Shown piece after piece: positions 26,967-35,494 of a stretch of 64,000 nucleotides of DNA. The stretch comes from Muribaculaceae bacterium (lineage in GTDB: Bacteria; Bacteroidota; Bacteroidia; Bacteroidales; Muribaculaceae). The DNA lies in contig JAFLTU010000002.1 in the NCBI GenBank assembly GCA_022509125.1, forward strand, positions 62,001-126,000, given 5' to 3'. The position numbers and the translations under genes were made by a program. How positions within the stretch are numbered: the first letter of the stretch is position 1; each line of letters opens with the position of its first letter. The notes beneath the pieces were generated by a model that did no database searches, was not told the DNA's origin, and saw only the letters and a list, made by a program, of their open reading frames with translations.

Positions 26967-27863
26967 GTGGCATATCAACCTATAATATATTACTCGGCGC
27001 TCCTATATGGAGAAGGAAAAGATCCTGTTTTCGGGGAATATGATCCGGAAACCGAGGAAGATTTCTCCTGCCTCTATTATTTCGGAGACTTTCCGAAGGG
27101 AGCCGAAAGTTTGGCTGTTGTTTGGTATGACCTTGAGTGTCGGAAAGCCTTTTCATTTTTCTTGGGATTGAAGGATTTGGGACAGTTGGATGATATCTTT
27201 GTGATGCCTGTGATGGGAGGGGCTATATGTGTGTGGGTTGTGAAAGGCGACTCTACAGGAGCTATCTATGAATTCAATTGTGATGAATATTTTCTCGAGA
27301 AACCTAATGCTGAATGGTGGACAGAGGTGGAGGAGGAACAAAGCGAATATGACAAACATAGAGAAAAATTAACGAAGGCTTGCAGTGAAAATCTTGAAGG
27401 CTTGCAGTTAATCTCCCAGAAATATCAATATAGATTTTCAATCTTATTGACAAGCAACCACGAGATAGAATTAAAGGGTATTGACCTGACACTGGCCGAT
27501 GGTACAGTGGCACGGCTCCGAGAAGAGGAATTCTTCAAAAGTCATTTTATGGCTATACCCAAACAAATAGCCCTGAAATGGGAGTCGGAAGGAAATGAAA
27601 TCAATACTTATTTCACATTTGATTTCCTTCAATGTAATCGAATCTTTAGGGAAACTTACCAGGATGATTACAAGAAAAATATGGATTTTCTGATACACAT
27701 AAATGAAGAATTCCATATTTATGAATCAGGATTATTCTGCCAAGGAATGGAAGCTCCGATAGTTATCCCACAAGAGGCCCTCCAGACCATAGTATTCAAA
27801 AACAAATTTGAGGAATTCCGAAGCGAAAACTATCACGAGGCTCCGGGAGCATGGAATTGGTGA
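26967..27863 (+). CDS. Unknown protein, possible partner or immunity protein of the preceding gene
   Basis: The 298-residue protein starts with GTG (26967), 17 bases after the cargo-like gene. It has no signal peptide. It is acidic and aromatic-rich at the start (SALLYGEGKDPVFGEYDPETEED). I see no enzymatic motif. The region EFNCDEYFLEKPNAEWWTE and the C-terminus with EAPGAWNW give a compact, soluble appearance. I do not recognise the family. Position just after a putative effector fits an immunity or chaperone role, but it also sits just before the ubiquitin-like gene and could be a substrate or adaptor of that module. Confidence 0.45.
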   Translation: MAYQPIIYYSALLYGEGKDPVFGEYDPETEEDFSCLYYFGDFPKGAESLAVVWYDLECRKAFSFFLGLKDLGQLDDIFVMPVMGGAICVWVVKGDSTGAIYEFNCDEYFLEKPNAEWWTEVEEEQSEYDKHREKLTKACSENLEGLQLISQKYQYRFSILLTSNHEIELKGIDLTLADGTVARLREEEFFKSHFMAIPKQIALKWESEGNEINTYFTFDFLQCNRIFRETYQDDYKKNMDFLIHINEEFHIYESGLFCQGMEAPIVIPQEALQTIVFKNKFEEFRSENYHEAPGAWNW

Positions 27864-27926
27864 TAAAAGCATTAATCGATAATTCTTAACAAAAAACTGA
27901 GAAACAAAAACTAAAAAACCAAATAT

Positions 27927-28262
27927 ATGGAATATGTAGAAATACCTGAAGGTGGCAATGAATTCATTGTGATACTGACAATAGAAGGAACACCCTATGA
28001 AGAAGTGGAGGTGCAGATCACAGATCCTTATAAAACCATCCGCGACCAGATAGAGAATATTGTTAGAGCTTTTGAACTTCCCAAAGTCAACGATGACGGA
28101 GAACCCATTATATATCATTTAGGAAAGTTAAAAGACTCCGACGATTCCGAGACCTTTATTCTGGATGAGACAGGAAACAATGGCGAAGAGAAATCCTTGA
28201 TGGACTATAACATTGAACGAGGCGACCATCTTCATCTGCTGGCAGTGCCAATCGCAGGTTGA
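27927..28262 (+). CDS. Ubiquitin-like protein ending in a free glycine
   Basis: The 111-residue protein has a beta-grasp pattern. A first hairpin (EFIVILTIEGTPYEEVEVQI) is followed by a helix (TIRDQIENIVRAFEL), a mid-loop and a final strand (GDHLHLLAVP). The resemblance is to ubiquitin-like folds such as YukD and bacterial Ubls. The chain ends ...VPIAG with a single terminal glycine directly before the stop, so no processing would be needed before activation. It is 35 bases upstream of the E2 gene and lies in the same operon as E1 and JAMM genes, which strongly supports a conjugation role. Assignment as a Ubl rests on length, predicted fold pattern, tail and context; sequence identity to ubiquitin is low. 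Confidence 0.8.
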   Translation: MEYVEIPEGGNEFIVILTIEGTPYEEVEVQITDPYKTIRDQIENIVRAFELPKVNDDGEPIIYHLGKLKDSDDSETFILDETGNNGEEKSLMDYNIERGDHLHLLAVPIAG

Positions 28263-28297
28263 ATTCCGGAGAATAAAAACCTACTAAATGAAAAAAC

Positions 28298-28957
28298 ATG
28301 GATGAATCAATAGCCAAATTTAATTTAAAGGATTTGCGAGGCCGCGACGCCCGTCTTCTTCAGGAATGGATAGAGCTTGACACTTTATGCTCCAAGAGGA
28401 AGGCCAAAGCCGCTGATCCTTTTGCTCCCTCTATTTCCTATATCATAAGGAGAAAAAACGCCATGGGTCTACCCGTGGAGTATGAAATTTGGTATAGGGT
28501 GAAATCGATAGTGGGTGTTAAGGATACGCCGGCTCCACGGGAACCGATTTATGGCTATCTCCATAAAATGAGGATTGTATTGCCCAACAATTATCCGGCT
28601 GCCGACGGTAACCCGCTCTTTACATTTATCACCGATATCTGGCATCCCAATGTCAGGAGCGCCGGAAGCTTCAAAGGCCACGTGTGTCTGACAATTAAAG
28701 AGATGGGAGTGATGGCCTCACTAAAAGATTTGGTGTTGAGAGTGGAGAGATATCTCACTTATCAATACTATCATGCCAAGAATACTCCCCCTTATCCTGA
28801 AGACCAGAATGTGGCTGAATGGGTGAGAGAAGAGGCTGAACCAAACGGATGGACCCGTTTCAATCAAGATCGGGAGGAGCCAAAGCCAGCACAGGTCCAA
28901 TCGACCCCGCAGACTGAAAACACCGAACCTCCAAAAATTAAAGTGAGAAGAATATGA
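28298..28957 (+). CDS. E2 ubiquitin-conjugating enzyme-like protein
   Basis: The 219-residue protein has the UBC core. LPNNYPAADGNPLFTF corresponds to the 'PxxYPxxPP' strand region, the HPN tripeptide is at 116-118, and the catalytic Cys130 lies in KGHVCLTI, 12 residues after HPN, as in many E2s. Helical regions surround the core, and a proline/glutamine-rich tail (about 190-219) extends it. The enzyme would accept the Ubl from E1 as a thioester and pass it to lysines in partnership with the RING-like protein. Presence of both HPN and active-site Cys suggests a catalytically competent E2. The gene overlaps the next one by four bases. Confidence 0.88.
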   Translation: MDESIAKFNLKDLRGRDARLLQEWIELDTLCSKRKAKAADPFAPSISYIIRRKNAMGLPVEYEIWYRVKSIVGVKDTPAPREPIYGYLHKMRIVLPNNYPAADGNPLFTFITDIWHPNVRSAGSFKGHVCLTIKEMGVMASLKDLVLRVERYLTYQYYHAKNTPPYPEDQNVAEWVREEAEPNGWTRFNQDREEPKPAQVQSTPQTENTEPPKIKVRRI

Positions 28958-30093
28958 TGAAAAAAACGTTGGCAGCGCTTTTTGCCCTCTCGTGTCTTTG
29001 TTCTCAAAATATCGAGGCCAAGCTGAAATTTTCAAATCCTTTTTCATCCAAGGAGTCCGCTCCAACCGAAATGCCAAATTCCGTCAATAGGGAGTTTATA
29101 ATTTCAATGAATGGAGAAGAGAATAAGGAAGTTACTGAGAACCTTGGTTTTGGAGAAATTCGTTTCGAATTTGTGGCTGAACATGGAGACGAGGCAGTCG
29201 TAAAGGTAACATTCGACAACACCACTCAAAATCCTCCCTTGGCAGCCCTGATATTTAGAGAAAATAAGGTGGAGAGCCAATTAAAAAAGGGTAGCCCAAA
29301 AGTAGAGTTCGATAAGAAATATGTCGGAGGAAAGATGAACCATAGGGTCGAGGGATTTACTGGTATTCCAAATGGATGCATAATTATAGGAGCTTCTAAA
29401 ACTCAGGAACTCTTTAATTTTGAAATTCCGATGAATGAAGAGGAAACTTTTGAACTTCCCTTTTATATCGCAAGCTATAAGCCGAAAGATTTTGTCTCCA
29501 AAGGTCCTTACAACACTAAATATAAAATTCTTCGTCAGCAAAAATTCAGATTTGTAGTGAAGGTTGACGGATGGTCGGAAAAAAATCCTGAATATGTATC
29601 GATCCATTCCCGTTATGAAACTTTGATTGCGAGTCTCAAGGGCACGACCTTCTGTCAGAATCGGCAGCATAACCAGACCAAAGAGGAGCAGCAACAACCT
29701 TATAGGGATGAAATCGCGACACTGACAGATCAAATCAAAGGCGTGTTGAATACCCATCCGGGATGGAGCGAACAAAGCGAACCATATAAGGCCTACCACA
29801 CATTGCTGACTTCTTTGGAAGAGATAAATCTTGATAGCTATGTGAAAGACTGCGGGAGGCATACTCCGGTGAAGACCCATAATTGTGCTTATTGCGGGAA
29901 AACTCCACAACAACTCTACCATGCACTTGATGACACCTACCAGCAGCTCTATGCCGGCAAGATAACCAAGGCTAAGGCACAACAAATCGCCAACACTATA
30001 AAAACCTGCTATCAGACCAACAAAAAGAGAAAAAAAGACTCATCCTACGATAGTAAAATCCAGAGTTTCTACAACCGGATTATGAACTACTAA
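28954..30093 (+). CDS. Exported protein with a C-terminal CxxC region
   Basis: The 379-residue protein has a signal peptide (MMKKTLAALFALSCLCSQN, possibly a lipoprotein) and no other membrane segment. Residues about 45-205 are beta-rich and contain ETFELPFYIASYKPK, a motif also present in the next gene. Residues about 260-379 are helical, with DCGRHTPVKTHNCAYCGKTP providing Cys-x(n)-Cys-x2-Cys that could bind metal or form disulfides. I do not recognise the family. Its four-base overlap with E2 and three-base gap to the next gene mark it as a part of the conjugation cassette, probably in the periplasm or outer membrane. Confidence 0.6.
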   Translation: MMKKTLAALFALSCLCSQNIEAKLKFSNPFSSKESAPTEMPNSVNREFIISMNGEENKEVTENLGFGEIRFEFVAEHGDEAVVKVTFDNTTQNPPLAALIFRENKVESQLKKGSPKVEFDKKYVGGKMNHRVEGFTGIPNGCIIIGASKTQELFNFEIPMNEEETFELPFYIASYKPKDFVSKGPYNTKYKILRQQKFRFVVKVDGWSEKNPEYVSIHSRYETLIASLKGTTFCQNRQHNQTKEEQQQPYRDEIATLTDQIKGVLNTHPGWSEQSEPYKAYHTLLTSLEEINLDSYVKDCGRHTPVKTHNCAYCGKTPQQLYHALDDTYQQLYAGKITKAKAQQIANTIKTCYQTNKKRKKDSSYDSKIQSFYNRIMNY

Positions 30094-30096
30094 GAG

Positions 30097-31287
30097 ATGA
30101 AGGAGAAAATTTTACTCATATTCACTCTTTTGATGCTGACACTTCCCGAAATTTTTTCTGTGGAGGTGAGAGACACTGTGGTGACAAGCGGCAACGACAA
30201 GATCATATTGTCTTATCGGGTGTCGGAAAGTCCTGATGGTTTTACAGTGGATTTTCTCTCAACGCGTATTATACCCTCTCCAACTTTGGAGAGAGAATGT
30301 AAGGGAGAATTGGGACGTTTGAAGGTTGTTGCATTCGAGCGTGTAGGCGAGTTCGGAAAGGTGAAATGGAAAGGGATCGCTCCGGAGGCCCTAATGGTGC
30401 CAGCAGGAGTGAATTATAAGATGTCGCCTGAAGGGTTTAACATTCTCGGAGAAAGTGGTCCTCTCTATTTTAGCGGAATTCCGGAGAGGGGCAGATATGT
30501 TAGTCTCCCCCTTTACATAGCTCTTTATGAAAAAAAGCAGAACTATAGACTATTGAGTTATTCCACCTCGCCTCTGCAATTGAAGCTCACTCCTTCCAAT
30601 AAAGGGAGGAAAGCTTCAGCAGCAACCCCTGCCACTGAGCAGATTGCTGTCTATAGCAGTGAGGAACTAGAAGGAGATAATGAGGCTACCTTAAGTGCGC
30701 TCGCAAGTATAAATCTTATAAAGGAGCTATTGGTAAAGGAAACAGAGGTGCCTTTCTCAACGACACTTCAAGCTGAACTGAATAACCTGATATTGCTGAA
30801 AAACAGCGTTAAAGATCCGGAAGTCGGAGAAAAGATCAATGAACTTCTTCTTGAAGTCGCAGCCCGGGAAAAGGAACTTAAACAAAATCAAACAGCTTCG
30901 GCCAAGGCTCAGCAGGAAGAACTTGAACAGCGCCAGAAGGAGGCGGCTGAGCAAGAACGGCTCCAGATGGAGGAAGAACAAAAACTTCGGGATGAGCAAC
31001 AACAAAAACGCACAATATGGATTATTGTAGCGGGATTGGTTGTGGCTGTTTTAGGTTTTATTGGTAAGGCTGTTTTCAAACATTTTCAAGATTTAAGAAA
31101 CCAGGAGAAGATAGAAAAGATGCAAGCCTCCTTAATGGCTCAAGCTCAAAACGAAGCCAAAAGGAGGGCACGAGAAACCGTAACCAACCAGGCATATTCT
31201 ATAGAAAAGAATGTGAAAACGCAGGTTAGAAACAAAGTTGTGGTTATCGGTGAGAAAACAAACAAGACAAATAGAAAAGTGATATGA
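30097..31287 (+). CDS. Periplasmic beta protein with coiled coil and one C-terminal membrane helix
   Basis: The 396-residue protein has a signal peptide (about residues 1-21) and a beta-rich part (22-165, including RYVSLPLYIALYEKK). A helical and coiled-coil region rich in glutamate/glutamine follows (about 240-305), then one membrane helix near 307-329 (WIIVAGLVVAVLGFIGKAVF) and a basic cytoplasmic tail to 396. The layout could couple an envelope domain to the cytoplasmic side through the coiled coil. Sequence family unknown. It overlaps the JAMM gene by four bases. It is a candidate component of the membrane complex that replaces TssJ/L/M or TssN-R. Confidence 0.6.
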   Translation: MKEKILLIFTLLMLTLPEIFSVEVRDTVVTSGNDKIILSYRVSESPDGFTVDFLSTRIIPSPTLERECKGELGRLKVVAFERVGEFGKVKWKGIAPEALMVPAGVNYKMSPEGFNILGESGPLYFSGIPERGRYVSLPLYIALYEKKQNYRLLSYSTSPLQLKLTPSNKGRKASAATPATEQIAVYSSEELEGDNEATLSALASINLIKELLVKETEVPFSTTLQAELNNLILLKNSVKDPEVGEKINELLLEVAAREKELKQNQTASAKAQQEELEQRQKEAAEQERLQMEEEQKLRDEQQQKRTIWIIVAGLVVAVLGFIGKAVFKHFQDLRNQEKIEKMQASLMAQAQNEAKRRARETVTNQAYSIEKNVKTQVRNKVVVIGEKTNKTNRKVI

Positions 31288-33032
31288 GGTTGGACAATAA
31301 AATAAGAGTCCTTTTTGGAGTTGTTGCTTTTTTGATTCTCCTTCCTTTGGGAGGTAATGAAATTTATGGAGCACCGAAAAAATCAAAAAATAAGGGTGTT
31401 TCCATAGAGGAATTGCTTAACAGCAACACCTTTTTCGGTCAGGAGGCTGTAAATAATTATATTTCTACATGCGACTCTTTAAAATATAAGATAGAACTCA
31501 GTAAACATAAAAGGGAGACTATAAAGGAGACAGGAGTTGAACGTTTTCTATCAGAGTCGGAGTCGGAATTAAAAATGAAGCGGGATGATGTTGTCGACAT
31601 TGCTTACGGAATGGCGGCAAAATCGACGGGGGGAGAGCAGAACCTTTCATTGGTGATGGAAATCCTTCTCAATCGTCTTGACGCTCGTCAACAGGCTTAT
31701 GACAATCTGAAGGAGGCAGTGGACATTGCAGTTGCCCAGGAGGAATCTGAAAATCAGAAGGCTGGCACTATTATCAACTATTGTATCATTGGGGTTATCT
31801 TCATTGGTCTTGTGGTTTGGATGATAGTAATGATGAGAAGAAGATCGGCTCAAAAATCGGCTCCAAGAAGATCGGCGGGACGTGGTGCTCCTTCGGCCTC
31901 TGTCTCAGAAGGAGGCGACAATAATATAGTGGTGAGACGTCGCACCACCTCCATAATGCGTAAACAATCATTGGAGGATGTGGTTGGAAATCCCGCATAT
32001 CTTGAAATTGATTGCAAAGATTATATAAAAGAGAGTGCCGTCCGGAAAATATATATCCAAAACCATTGTATCAACGAGATTTATAATCTCTATAAGAAGG
32101 ACTTAGATGAAAGCGATCATCCTAACGAAGACGGATGCATGGTGATTGGCCGATGGGTTTTTGATCAGGATGTAAAAGCCTACGACGTATCGATGGAGTT
32201 TGTGGTCTTTCCGGGCGACGACGCTAAATTCTCGGAATATGAACTTGATTTCGGAGGCCAAATTAAATTGAGGATAATGGACAAATTGCGCAAATTACGC
32301 AAGGACACGGGACTACAATATGATCTTGTGTGCTGGGTTCATTCCCATCCGGGTCTCGGAGTCTTCTTCAGCCGATCGGATGAGAATGTGCAAAACCAGC
32401 TTAAACATCCCCAACACCCCAATTTCCTTTTGGCTATGGTGGTTGATATTCTCACTCCGGGATGGGAGACAGGAATTTTCACTTTCCGGCCCGACGGCAG
32501 TTTGAATTCCCGCAACGATCTAATAAAACTATGTTCCTTTGAGGAATTTCATCAATGGGCTTTAGACCACGATATGCCGGCAAAATCTCCGTCTGCAAAT
32601 TTCGACTTAATAAAGGATTCCAAAGTAAAATTGCCTGCATGCAAAAGCATTGCCATCGACAAGGAGGGAATTGCAGAAATGGATAAAATATTGACTGCCG
32701 GTGATCAAGAATTCGCGGCATGGATCTGTGCACAGGAAATTGACTCTTCCTCCGGGAAAGATTTTATAATCAGGAAGTTTGACGAAGAGACCGGCAAGAT
32801 TTGCGAAGGATCAAAGGGAGCATTGCTCAAAATATCCTATCCAAGCGCGCCCACTATCAAACGCCTCCTTTCAGAAGATCTGGCAACTCTTAGTTTCATT
32901 CTTGCATTTTCTGACCGAGACCAGACCTTAACCTCCATTCCGGTGGTGAATGGAGAAATCATCACTGACGAACAGTTTTATGGAATCATAAAATTAGAAG
33001 AAATCATATCATGGACAAAAAAAGATTCCTGA
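31284..33032 (+). CDS. Membrane-anchored JAMM (MPN+) peptidase, deubiquitinase-like
   Basis: The 582-residue protein has an N-terminal signal or anchor (about residues 1-30) and a periplasmic-type helical segment (30-160). A membrane helix follows at about 162-184, then an arginine-rich stretch that places the rest in the cytoplasm. The cytoplasmic JAMM domain (about 240-400) has the full zinc motif H353-S-H355-x7-S363-x2-D366 and a conserved upstream glutamate (SMEFVVF). JAMM peptidases cut isopeptide or C-terminal bonds of ubiquitin-like proteins, so it could remove the Ubl or trim it. A further 180 residues follow without recognised motifs. The gene overlaps both neighbours (4 and 22 bases). 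Confidence 0.87.
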   Translation: MRLDNKIRVLFGVVAFLILLPLGGNEIYGAPKKSKNKGVSIEELLNSNTFFGQEAVNNYISTCDSLKYKIELSKHKRETIKETGVERFLSESESELKMKRDDVVDIAYGMAAKSTGGEQNLSLVMEILLNRLDARQQAYDNLKEAVDIAVAQEESENQKAGTIINYCIIGVIFIGLVVWMIVMMRRRSAQKSAPRRSAGRGAPSASVSEGGDNNIVVRRRTTSIMRKQSLEDVVGNPAYLEIDCKDYIKESAVRKIYIQNHCINEIYNLYKKDLDESDHPNEDGCMVIGRWVFDQDVKAYDVSMEFVVFPGDDAKFSEYELDFGGQIKLRIMDKLRKLRKDTGLQYDLVCWVHSHPGLGVFFSRSDENVQNQLKHPQHPNFLLAMVVDILTPGWETGIFTFRPDGSLNSRNDLIKLCSFEEFHQWALDHDMPAKSPSANFDLIKDSKVKLPACKSIAIDKEGIAEMDKILTAGDQEFAAWICAQEIDSSSGKDFIIRKFDEETGKICEGSKGALLKISYPSAPTIKRLLSEDLATLSFILAFSDRDQTLTSIPVVNGEIITDEQFYGIIKLEEIISWTKKDS

Positions 33033-35494
33033 CAAAAATATTCATAACCCTGTTGGGACTGACCGCGATATTTTCGGGAAGAGCCCAGACGCCTGCCCAT
33101 CTGGAATTCAACGACCGTAGTTATTCTTATGAAAAAGGCAACGACTCTATCAAAATATATTTCAACCTGACCGGTCCTGATGGGAAGCGCATCCTGAATA
33201 TGTCGCCCGAGGCCTTCCGAGATAAGGTCAGATTTCTTGAGGATGGACGGGAGATTCAAAACGGCGAAGTTCGCAGTATTGTGACGGGAGTCCGGGTTCC
33301 CAACGACTATACCTTCTCAATCCTTTTAGACCGAAGTATTCCGGCCGAAGGGAAGGTGCAGATATTAAAGTCTGTGAAGAATTTTTTGGATATCACGCCA
33401 GACTCCACAGTATTTGTATCCTTTTTCGGGGATGAGGTTTCAAACTCCATTTTGGCCTCCCGACAGAATATTGGGAAACTTGAACAGGCCTATATGGTGC
33501 CCTCGATTGGTAAATCCTTCTATAGCGGCATCCATTCAAAGTTGGCGGAATTTTCACCGGAAACCCCCGACTTTATGTCGGATATCAACGCTCTTGCATA
33601 TGTGAAAAACTCCTTGATAAGCCATAAGGCCGCGCAAAATCCGGGAAAGAACTTCCTAATAGTGTTTGTGGAGGGCAACACCCGCCCGGATGATGAGGCG
33701 TTAGATTTCATCACCATGAGCGACTATCAAAGCCATAATGCTGAGGTGCTTCCCAAGGTTTTTGCTTTTTACTATACGGAAGAAGGAGAGGATGCCCGCA
33801 TACGCACCACTCTTGAGGGCCTGACCCATCCCCAGGATTCAACCCGCAATGTCATTGAACGGTTGAGAGGCCAAGTGGCGGAATCTAAAGATATGGGAGA
33901 GGTGCTTCAGAAATTCCAGACTGTGATCGAAGGAGCAACCTACGATTATGTTTTGGCCTATGAGGCACCGGAGGATAAGACCTATGCCGGCAACATAAAT
34001 TATGAGGCCAAATCCGGGGAAAATGAATTGGGCAGAGCCACATTCACCATCGGAAGTGCGGAGAAGCCATGGCCGGAACGCCAACATACCTCCACGAGTT
34101 TCTTCCTTGAACTTTTTGTGGGAATAGGAATAACAGCCGTCACCCTTATTTTCTATCTTTTAGTGATGAAAGTGGTTGTGCCATGGATCCGTCAGCTAAG
34201 ATTTCGCCATCGTTATTATTCAAAATATAAACCCCAGGCAAATGTCAGGAGATTAGTATGTGCCCTTTGCCGTCAGCCTATAGAAGAGGGAGACAGGATG
34301 GTCACAAAATGCAAGGACCATCCGATGCACATAGAATGTTGGCAAGACAATGGTTATAAATGTGTGGCTTATGGTCAGAATTGCCGTGATTCTGCAGAGA
34401 CTAGGGTTAATTTCAAGGAATTATTCAGCAGGGTGACTTTACGCGACCTTTCACAAACGATTGCAGGAGTTATAGCGGGGCTTGTGAGCTGGGTCATCTA
34501 TGAGCTGTTCGGAAGAGGAGGCTTTAATCGCCTGTCGGAATGGATAGTGAGTATAGTTTTCGGTCCCGATGATTTCCAGTCTTCACTTATTGTAGACTGT
34601 GTTGCCCGCACCTCCGCTTTCCTGATGATAGGCATGTTGCTTGGATTTTTCATATCCTTGATATTCAGATATCGTGACGACGTCAGAGACAAGGATTGGA
34701 GAATCTGGGGGAAGATTGTGTTGCTTTCATTTTTATCTTCGTTTATAGGTATGCTCTCCTTTGCGATAGGCGCCGATTTATTCTGTGTTATCTTAAGGGC
34801 CTCCGGTAAACTTTATATTCCCTGGTATTGTTCTTTACCGGCTTATGTGATATTCTCCCTGGCGGTGTCTTTGTCGCTGACGATAAAGTCTACTATTCCT
34901 TTGAAGAGCGCACTATGGGGTGGAATTATATCCGCAGTGATAGGTTTCTGGGTGCTCTATTTCACGGAGTTTACGAGTCAAAACTATCAATGGGTCAATA
35001 TATTGCTTGATTTCATCATTTATGGAGGTGGTCTTGGCGCATCGTTAGTGACAGTCAGGATGCTTTCGGAACGATATTTCCTTGAGATTCAAAACGGCTT
35101 GAAGGAGGGTACCAGTATACCTATCCATAAATGGATGGAATCTTCCGGAGGTGGCAGAACCGTTGTGATGGGTCTCCACAAGGGTTGTGAGATAGAGATG
35201 AACTGGGAGAAAGACAATAAGGTTGCCAAAGAACATGTGCATCTCTATAAAGATAAAGATAGGAAACTGACAATGCTCAAGCCTCTCGACAAAGGAGTGA
35301 TTCTCAATAATCGTGTGGAATTATCGGTGAATCAACCGGTGGTTCTCAACCATGGCGACACATTCCAGATAGGCGATACGGTGTTTAAATATGTCGAGAC
35401 CTATTCTAAGAAAAAGGAAGAAAAGCCAGAAGAAGGTCAAACTTTATCTAACAGAATGAGAAATGCATCAGGAAAACAAATACGATTGGGGTGA
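33011..35494 (+). CDS. Polytopic membrane protein with vWA-like, RING-like and FHA domains (candidate E3 and T6SS anchor)
   Basis: The 827-residue protein starts with a signal sequence, then a vWA-like periplasmic region (about residues 70-330) with a degenerate metal site (LLDRSIP). One membrane helix (about 364-390) precedes a cytoplasmic RING-like zinc module at 417-458. Its ligand set is C417-x2-C420-x13-C434-x2-H437-x2-H440-x2-C443-x7-C451-x6-C458. Six helices follow (about 478-690), then a C-terminal FHA-like domain (about 701-800, ending VVLNHGDTFQIGDTVFKY). RING domains recruit E2-Ubl, and FHA domains bind phosphothreonine. It is therefore a good E3 candidate regulated by the locus kinase. 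Direct E3 activity is an inference. Confidence 0.8.
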   Translation: MDKKRFLTKIFITLLGLTAIFSGRAQTPAHLEFNDRSYSYEKGNDSIKIYFNLTGPDGKRILNMSPEAFRDKVRFLEDGREIQNGEVRSIVTGVRVPNDYTFSILLDRSIPAEGKVQILKSVKNFLDITPDSTVFVSFFGDEVSNSILASRQNIGKLEQAYMVPSIGKSFYSGIHSKLAEFSPETPDFMSDINALAYVKNSLISHKAAQNPGKNFLIVFVEGNTRPDDEALDFITMSDYQSHNAEVLPKVFAFYYTEEGEDARIRTTLEGLTHPQDSTRNVIERLRGQVAESKDMGEVLQKFQTVIEGATYDYVLAYEAPEDKTYAGNINYEAKSGENELGRATFTIGSAEKPWPERQHTSTSFFLELFVGIGITAVTLIFYLLVMKVVVPWIRQLRFRHRYYSKYKPQANVRRLVCALCRQPIEEGDRMVTKCKDHPMHIECWQDNGYKCVAYGQNCRDSAETRVNFKELFSRVTLRDLSQTIAGVIAGLVSWVIYELFGRGGFNRLSEWIVSIVFGPDDFQSSLIVDCVARTSAFLMIGMLLGFFISLIFRYRDDVRDKDWRIWGKIVLLSFLSSFIGMLSFAIGADLFCVILRASGKLYIPWYCSLPAYVIFSLAVSLSLTIKSTIPLKSALWGGIISAVIGFWVLYFTEFTSQNYQWVNILLDFIIYGGGLGASLVTVRMLSERYFLEIQNGLKEGTSIPIHKWMESSGGGRTVVMGLHKGCEIEMNWEKDNKVAKEHVHLYKDKDRKLTMLKPLDKGVILNNRVELSVNQPVVLNHGDTFQIGDTVFKYVETYSKKKEEKPEEGQTLSNRMRNASGKQIRLG

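Noticed and set aside
27927-28262. YukD of a type VII secretion system
   Set aside because: The fold is similar, but no WXG100 or EssC/YukB genes are nearby, while E1, E2 and JAMM genes are.
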